DNA of 64,000 nt. Source: Mycolicibacterium holsaticum DSM 44478 = JCM 12374 (GTDB taxonomy: Bacteria > Actinomycetota > Actinomycetes > Mycobacteriales > Mycobacteriaceae). Below the pieces are notes generated by a model. The model was given only the letters and a program-made list of their open reading frames with translations. It ran no database searches and was not told where the DNA came from. Each line of letters begins with the position of its first letter. Position 1 is the stretch's first letter. Below, piece after piece: positions 59,317-64,000 of the stretch. The DNA is taken from positions 558,001-622,000 of the forward strand of contig NZ_CP080998.1 in the NCBI RefSeq assembly GCF_019645835.1, read 5' to 3'. Position numbers and translations under genes: made by a program.

Positions 59317-60133
59317 GGACGTGTCCGCTCGCGTGGCCGGAGTGGTCATGGTGGTACTGGCTGTGCTCGCCGACGACGACGTAGCGGTTGCGCACCTTGA
59401 CCACCTCGATGTCGGCACGGTACAACTCCGAAAGCGTCGCGGAGGTCATCACCTCTTCGACGGTGCCGATGCGGAATCTGCCGTCGACCAGGTAGAGCAC
59501 CCTGTCCACATATGGCACAACCGGATTCACTTCATGGGTGACGAAGAACACCGCGGTATCAACTTCCCGTCGTCTGGCGTCGATCAGCCTCGACACCAGC
59601 CGCGCGTTGGCGGGGTCGAGGTTGAGCAACGGCTCGTCGCACAGCAGCAACACCGGATCGGTGGTCAGTGCCTGGGCGATACGCAGGCGCTGCAGTTCAC
59701 CACCGGACATCACCCCGACCGGTACCCGGGCCAGCTTCTGCCCGTTGACCTGTGTCAGGGCCCGCTCGACGGCACGGCGTTTGGTGGCCCGGTCCCGCAA
59801 TGTCGTGATGCCCCAGCGGTGCCCGTCGTATCCGAGGCCGACGAGGTCGCGTCCCCGCATCGACAACCCCTGGTCGATGGATCGGTGCTGGGGTACGTAA
59901 CCGATTCGCTCGCTGCCCTTTTCGACCTCGCTTCCGCAGACCGTCACGGTGCCCGCGGTCAGCGGCAGCTGACCGAGCAGCACCTTGAGCAGCGATGTCT
60001 TTCCGGTGCCGTTGGGTCCCAGGACGGCGAGGAACTCCCCGGCGCGCACCGTGAGGTCCAGCTGATCCCACAGCACACGGTCGCCGAACGCCAGGCGTGC
60101 GCCGGTCAGTTCGGCGACGACGTCCACAGCCAC
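59309..60133 (-). CDS. znuC: Zinc ABC transporter ATP-binding protein, ZnuC-type
   Basis: 274 residues. Walker A GPNGTGKTS, a Q-loop VPQHR, the signature MSGGELQR (in place of LSGGQ) and Walker B LLLCDEPL are present. The last 25 residues form a His-rich tail (SQYHHDHSGHASGHVHD) that could bind zinc, as seen in some zinc transporters and chaperones. GTG start at 60133 or two codons later. It is separated from the binding-protein gene by 3 bp. Confidence 0.92.
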   Translation of the reverse strand: MAVDVVAELTGARLAFGDRVLWDQLDLTVRAGEFLAVLGPNGTGKTSLLKVLLGQLPLTAGTVTVCGSEVEKGSERIGYVPQHRSIDQGLSMRGRDLVGLGYDGHRWGITTLRDRATKRRAVERALTQVNGQKLARVPVGVMSGGELQRLRIAQALTTDPVLLLCDEPLLNLDPANARLVSRLIDARRREVDTAVFFVTHEVNPVVPYVDRVLYLVDGRFRIGTVEEVMTSATLSELYRADIEVVKVRNRYVVVGEHSQYHHDHSGHASGHVHD

Positions 60134-60136
60134 AGG

Positions 60137-61045
60137 TTATCGGCTCGCCCGCGGGGCCTTATCCAACTGGCTGGCCAGCTGCTCGGCGGTCTGGCGCTGC
60201 CAGGTCAGGTAGTCGGTGCCCTCGGGAAGGGCCTCGGTGACCGTGACGACGGGCACCGAGGCACGCGTCGCGGCGTCGCGCAACTGCTTGGTGACCGCGG
60301 TTTCGGTCTGCGGGTTGAACAGCACCGCCGACACCTCGCGATTTTCGATCAGGTCGAGCATCGTCGCGAGGTCCGCCGGTGACGGGTCGGCATCTTCCGC
60401 TACGGCGTTCTGGAACCCCTCGGGGGTCTTGTCGGTGATACCGGCGTTGCTCAGCAGGTAGTGCGCGACGGGTTCGGTCGCGACCACCGACGCCCCGGGG
60501 TGGGCCTGTCCGATGGCCCGCTCGGTCGCCAGGATCTCGTCGGCGCCCGCGCCGAACGCCGCGGCGTTGGCACGGTAGGCCTCGGCGTGGTCGGGGTCGA
60601 TCTCGGCAAGCCGCTCGGCGATCTGGGCGGCCACGGCCTTGGCGGTGGCGGGGTCGTAGAAGACGTGTTCGTTGGCGGGCGGTTGCGTCGCGGGGTGCAG
60701 CGAGTACGCGTCGACGGTCGCCACGTCCGGGCTGTTCGCGAGTACCTCGTCCACCCAGTGGTCGTAGTCGCCGCCGTTGTAGACCACCAGCGCCGCGTCG
60801 GTGATCGCGGCGGCGTCGGCGGGGGTGGCCTGGAACGAGTGCGGGTCGGCGACGGTGCCATTGACGATGGAGGTGACGGACGCGTGGTCGTCGACGACGG
60901 CGTCGGCGACGCTGCCCCATACGTCGGTGGAGGCGACGACGGTCGCGGTGCTGCCGTGCTCGTGCTGGGCCGTCTGCTGCTGGGTGCACCCGGCCGCCGC
61001 GAGCGCCAACGCGACCGCCGCGGCGGCGGCCAGAACTGCACGCAT
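60137..61045 (-). CDS. znuA: Zinc ABC transporter substrate-binding lipoprotein, ZnuA-type
   Basis: 302 residues. Signal peptide with lipobox AAGC (in LAAAGCTQQQ), then a His-containing segment (AQHEHGS), a cluster A-1 fold with metal-binding His residues (DPHSFQATP, NEHVFYDP, VAHYLLS) and the conserved NPQTET near the C terminus. ATG at 61045 after an AGGGAG site. A Zur-like box lies 31 bases upstream (61076-61090). First gene of the operon. Confidence 0.92.
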   Translation of the reverse strand: MRAVLAAAAAVALALAAAGCTQQQTAQHEHGSTATVVASTDVWGSVADAVVDDHASVTSIVNGTVADPHSFQATPADAAAITDAALVVYNGGDYDHWVDEVLANSPDVATVDAYSLHPATQPPANEHVFYDPATAKAVAAQIAERLAEIDPDHAEAYRANAAAFGAGADEILATERAIGQAHPGASVVATEPVAHYLLSNAGITDKTPEGFQNAVAEDADPSPADLATMLDLIENREVSAVLFNPQTETAVTKQLRDAATRASVPVVTVTEALPEGTDYLTWQRQTAEQLASQLDKAPRASR

Positions 61046-61075
61046 GGACAACTCCCTAAGGTATCCAGATAACAA

Positions 61076-61090
61076 TGAAAACCGTTTCCA
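61076..61090 (-). promoter_or_regulatory. Zur-like operator upstream of znuA
   Basis: On the minus strand TGGAAACGGTTTTCA, an imperfect 7-1-7 palindrome (six of seven pairs), followed toward the gene by TTGTTATC. The position, 31 bases before the znuA start, fits a Zur repressor site over the promoter. It shares the GAAAACnnTTTC pattern with the site at 55764. Confidence 0.68.
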
Positions 61091-61147
61091 AAAACTCTAG
61101 TGCACGGTGGCCCGGAACGCGCAAGTCGATGGGCTAACGTCCAGAGC

Positions 61148-62248
61148 ATGTCGAGGAGTCCCACGCCCAGGCGGCGTGCGACCCTGGCCTCACTGGCCGC
61201 CGAGCTCAAGGTCTCCCGGACCACGATCTCCAACGCCTACAACCGCCCTGACCAGCTGTCGGCTGATCTTCGTGAACGTGTGCTCGCGACCGCCAAGCGG
61301 ATGGGCTACCCGGGCCCGGACCCGGTGGCGCGGTCGTTGCGGACCCGCAGGGCCGGCGCCGTCGGCCTGATGATCACCGAACCGCTCAACTACTCGTTCA
61401 GCGATCCGGCTGCGCTGGATTTCGTCGCGGGGCTCGCGGAGTCCTGCGAAGAGGCCGGGCAGGGCTTGCTGTTGGTGGCGATCGGCCCGAACCGCACGGT
61501 CAGCGAAGGGTCGGCCGCGGTGCTGGCCGCAGGCGTCGACGGCTTCGTGGTGTATTCGGCCTCCGACGACGACCCGTACCTGCCCGTCGTACAACAACGG
61601 CATCTGCCGGTGGTCGTGGTGGATCAGCCCAAGGACGTGCCCGGCCTGTCCAGGGTGGGTATCAACGACCGCGACGCCATGCGCCAGCTCGCCGAACACG
61701 TTGTGGGCCTTGGCCATACCGAGATCGCACTGTTGACGATGCGGCTGGACCGCGACTGGCCGCACCCCGGATCGCAGCCGACGGTGGCCGACCCGCAGCG
61801 GCTGGGCATGCCGCACTTCCACGTCCAGCGTGAGCGTATCCAGGGTGTCTACGACGCGATGGCCGCGGCCGGTCTGGATCCCGCGTCGTTGACGGTGGTG
61901 GAGAGCTACCAGCACCTGCCGACGTCCGGGGGTGCGGCCGCGGAGGTGGCGATGGAGGCCAACCCGCGGGTGACCGCGCTGATGTGCACGGCCGACGTGC
62001 TGGCGCTGTCGGCGATGGACTACCTGAGGGGCCGCGGCATCTACGTGCCCGGTCAGATGACGGTAACCGGTTTCGACGGGGTGCCCGAGGCGCTGCGCCG
62101 TGGCCTGACCACCGTGGTGCAGCCCAGCGTCGAGAAGGGCAGGCGCGCCGGTCAGCTGCTGCACCGTCCGCCGCGGTCGGGTCTGCCGGTCGTCGAGATG
62201 CTCGACACCGAGGTGGTGCGGGGCCGCACCAGTGGCCAGCCCGCCTAG
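61148..62248 (+). CDS. LacI-family transcriptional regulator (Rv3575c family)
   Basis: 366 residues. The N-terminal LacI helix-turn-helix is ATLASLAAELKVSRTTISNA followed by the hinge YNRPDQLSADLRERV. The periplasmic-binding-protein-like ligand domain covers about 70-350 (GLMITEPLNY, GVDGFVVYSAS, MTVTGFDGVPEALRRGLTTV). Matches Rv3575c in position and type. The inducer and targets are unknown; otsB nearby makes a sugar link possible. Its stop overlaps the remnant phosphotransferase stop by 3 bp. Confidence 0.9.
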   Translation: MSRSPTPRRRATLASLAAELKVSRTTISNAYNRPDQLSADLRERVLATAKRMGYPGPDPVARSLRTRRAGAVGLMITEPLNYSFSDPAALDFVAGLAESCEEAGQGLLLVAIGPNRTVSEGSAAVLAAGVDGFVVYSASDDDPYLPVVQQRHLPVVVVDQPKDVPGLSRVGINDRDAMRQLAEHVVGLGHTEIALLTMRLDRDWPHPGSQPTVADPQRLGMPHFHVQRERIQGVYDAMAAAGLDPASLTVVESYQHLPTSGGAAAEVAMEANPRVTALMCTADVLALSAMDYLRGRGIYVPGQMTVTGFDGVPEALRRGLTTVVQPSVEKGRRAGQLLHRPPRSGLPVVEMLDTEVVRGRTSGQPA

Positions 62249-62851
62249 AGTTCGCACAGCTCCGGGGTGGTGCGCAGCGTCTCGATCACCGGTGCGATCA
62301 CCGCCCATTCCCGTTGTGCGCGAGCAAGATCCGATGTCGGGAGTAGATCGTCGTGGTCCTGCAGTGCGGCGAGCCCGTCGGGGATGTGGCCGAAGGGCGC
62401 CCAGAATCCCAGTTCACCGCCGTCGTAGTCGTCGCAGCGCCGCGTGCAGCCGCGCGGTCTGCTCGATGCGCTCGGCCATGTTCGGTTCGACATCGGACAC
62501 CTGTTCGACGAACTGCCGGAACGTCATTGAAAAGCCTTCTCGGCGAACGGGTTGAGCGCTGACGAGCGGGCTGGGCGGAACCACCGGGTGACCGCGGTCG
62601 GCGAGCCAGCCGGCCACCGCGAGTTCGGCGCGCTGCTGAGCGGCTTGGGCGTCCGGAGATTCCTTGTACGACGGCGGCAGCACGGTCGGCACCCGAACCA
62701 CCACCGGTGACGGCGCCAGGTGCACGACGACGGAGAACATGTCGTGCAGCACGCGAGCGTCGTCCACTTGTAGTTCCAACTCGGCACCGGCCGCTGCCGC
62801 AGCCGACACCGCTCGCGCGGTACGTGCGGAGATCTCGTCAGGGGTGAGCAT
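62245..62851 (-). pseudogene. Frameshifted, truncated aminoglycoside-phosphotransferase-like remnant
   Basis: The first 140 codons from ATG 62851 read like the N-lobe of an APH-family kinase (SPVVVRVPTVLPP, AELAVAGWLADRGHPVVPPSPLV, then ARLHAALR) and stop at 62414. After a one-base shift near 62444 the other frame goes on with CDDYDGGELGFWAPFGHIPD to a stop at 62245. The catalytic HGDxHxxN and DFD part of these kinases is absent, and lacI ends right there. So the gene has lost its 3' half and has a 1-bp indel. A sequencing error could explain the shift but not the truncation. Confidence 0.65.
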
Positions 62852-62900
62852 CCCCGCCAGTATCGCGACGCCCCCGCGACCCGTCGACTGGTTTTCCCGG

Positions 62901-62962
62901 CGCCCAGATCGACGAAATGGTGGGTTTTACTCGAACTTTCCCGCCCGTTTGTCGCTTTGGGC
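62901..62962 (-). repeat. Dispersed bipartite element, copy 2 (otsB 3' end)
   Basis: Second copy of the element at 17822-17883, on the minus strand. GCCCAAAGCGACAA then CGGGCGGGAAAGT begins at 62962 and includes the last 12 codons of otsB; the CGTCGAT block starts at 62914. The 48-base distance between block starts is identical to copy 1. It ends 49 bp before the start of the phosphotransferase remnant. Confidence 0.7.
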
Positions 62963-63721
62963 GCCAGCGGTGCGGCGGCGGGCGTCGAGGAGGAACTGCA
63001 GCGCTTCGGCGACGTCCTCTGGTGCGTCGACGCGGTATGGCGCCAACGACTCGCCGGGGCCGACCTTGACCGCGACATCGGCGTCGCGCAGCCGTCGGAA
63101 CGCCTTCTCATCGGTCACGTCGTCGCCGAAATACACGACGGCCGAAGCGTTTTCCTGCTCGCGAAGGACATCGAGCGCCGACCCCTTGTCGGTCTGGATC
63201 ACCGCGAACTCGAGCACCGCCTTACCCTCGGTGAGCTGGGCGTCCCACGACTCGGCGGCCGCGCGCGCCGCACGCAGCGCGGCATCCCCGTCGTCTGCTG
63301 ACGCGTTGCGCACGTGCAGCGCCACGCTGGCCGGTTTGGGTTCGACGGTGACCCCGGGCCGCTCGGCGGCGATCGCGTTGAGTTCGGCGGTGATGCGCTC
63401 CAGGCGGGCGCGGTCGATGTCGTGGGTGAAACCGGACGTGAACTCCGCGCCGTGGCTGCCGACGAGGTGCACTGGCGAAGGCACCCCGGTAAACCCAGAC
63501 AGCGTGCGCAGCACCTCCAGCGCGCGTCCCGAGATCACCGCGGCCGAGGTGTCGGGCAGGCCGGCGAGTTGGACCAGGGCCTCGGCGGCCGCGGGCAGCG
63601 GGCGGGCGTCGGCCGGGTTGTCCACGATCGGTGCCATCGTGCCGTCGAAGTCGGAGGTGACCAGCAGTCGCGGCACGGTGGCCGCCGAGGTGAGCGCATG
63701 CTGCAGGTCGGCTGGAAGCAC
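62927..63721 (-). CDS. otsB: Trehalose-6-phosphate phosphatase
   Basis: 264 residues, HAD superfamily. Motif I is TSDFDGTMAPI with the nucleophile Asp, motif II is the Ser/Thr in VISGR, the conserved lysine lies in TDKGSALD, and motif IV is YFGDDVTDEKAF. It dephosphorylates trehalose 6-phosphate to trehalose. The protein is compact, without the long N-terminal extension of M. tuberculosis OtsB2. GTG start at 63721. The last 12 residues (GAQSDKRAGKFE) are encoded by the dispersed repeat, so they were probably appended or replaced by it. kstR is 2 bp upstream on the same strand. Confidence 0.92.
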   Translation of the reverse strand: MLPADLQHALTSAATVPRLLVTSDFDGTMAPIVDNPADARPLPAAAEALVQLAGLPDTSAAVISGRALEVLRTLSGFTGVPSPVHLVGSHGAEFTSGFTHDIDRARLERITAELNAIAAERPGVTVEPKPASVALHVRNASADDGDAALRAARAAAESWDAQLTEGKAVLEFAVIQTDKGSALDVLREQENASAVVYFGDDVTDEKAFRRLRDADVAVKVGPGESLAPYRVDAPEDVAEALQFLLDARRRTAGAQSDKRAGKFE

Positions 63722-63723
63722 GC

Positions 63724-64000
63724 CTAGATCTTAGGGTGCTCGCCGTCGCCGATGAGCAGTCGCACAGCGAGGTCGAGGCGTTTGCTGACGTCGGTCGCCG
63801 ACGCCCGCCGGGTCAGCCACGCCAGCAGGTTCGACAGCCACACATCGGAGATGACCCGCGCGATGTGGTACTGGTCCTCGGTCGGTTCGCCGTCGCTCAT
63901 GGCGCGGGCGAACATCGAGTCCATCAGCTTGCCGACGTGATCAACCTCACCGGCCGCCGACGCGTCGGCGAACACGAACGCCCGCGTCATCGCCTCGGTC
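63724..64000 (-). CDS. kstR: KstR, TetR-family regulator of cholesterol catabolism (3' part, runs off the window)
   Basis: The C-terminal 91 or so residues of a TetR regulator; the gene continues beyond base 64000, so the helix-turn-helix is not visible. The sequence LMDSMFARAMSDGEPTEDQY and ISDVWLSNLLAWLTRR is nearly the same as the C terminus of M. tuberculosis KstR (Rv3574), which represses cholesterol and lipid catabolic genes until it binds a CoA thioester. An internal ATG at 63990 is not the start. It lies next to lacI and otsB as expected for fast-growing mycobacteria. Confidence 0.88.
   Translation of the reverse strand, partial: TEAMTRAFVFADASAAGEVDHVGKLMDSMFARAMSDGEPTEDQYHIARVISDVWLSNLLAWLTRRASATDVSKRLDLAVRLLIGDGEHPKI

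Overview
The window is high-GC actinobacterial DNA, and its gene order is that of a mycobacterium. Read right to left, it follows the M. tuberculosis order from galE1 down to kstR: ppa, dacB, tilS, hpt, lpqG, ephA, ftsH, folE-folP-folB-folK, panC-panD-coaX, lysS, lsr2, clpC1, lpqF, mhuD, mutY, canB, disA, radA, lpqE, carD, ispF, cysS, rlmB-like, arsB-like, lacI. There are no PE/PPE, Esx or esp genes where M. tuberculosis has them, no insertion sequence, no CRISPR array, no rRNA and no tRNA. This fits an environmental, fast-grower-type mycobacterium (Mycolicibacterium-like), but the species cannot be fixed from the window.

Layout. 1-7560 is a minus-strand operon: a Pls/PosA-type non-ribosomal peptide synthetase with three hexapeptide-repeat modules, an M1 aminopeptidase, a Wzx/MATE-like flippase, then galE. 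The first three genes are chained by 4-bp start/stop overlaps. 7741-8899 is a Mn-type yybP-ykoY riboswitch and the terC gene it controls. 9138-13184 holds an acyltransferase, a YhgE/Pip membrane protein and a degenerate ABC ATPase. 13214-20115 has ppa, dacB, a zincin, tilS, hpt and a molybdopterin oxidoreductase. 20143-24084 is an ephA / flavin monooxygenase / alcohol dehydrogenase / lpqG operon. 24244-33960 is the large ftsH, folate and pantothenate/CoA cluster. 33972-38814 is lysS, lsr2 and clpC1, ending in a strong terminator. 38888-40627 is a cobalamin riboswitch with cbtB, cbtA and a histidine-phosphatase-like gene. 40629-49856 contains lpqF, mhuD, a GlxA regulator, mutY, canB, disA, radA and lpqE. 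50160-53547 is carD-ispF-cysS-rlmB, without the ispD gene expected between carD and ispF. 53567-61045 carries an ArsB-like transporter, a WhiB-like gene with a Zur-like palindrome in front, pxpA, bluB, a rhodanese, and a zinc ABC transporter behind a second Zur-like box. The end has lacI, a decayed phosphotransferase remnant, otsB and the 3' part of kstR.

Metal and cofactor homeostasis recurs: Mn (terC riboswitch), cobalamin/cobalt (cbtAB riboswitch, bluB), zinc (znuABC and whiB with Zur-like boxes) and heme iron (mhuD). The least explained items are the predicted lysine-activating Pls-like operon, the missing ispD, a WhiB-like gene behind a Zur-like operator, and a 62-bp bipartite element present twice, about 45 kb apart.
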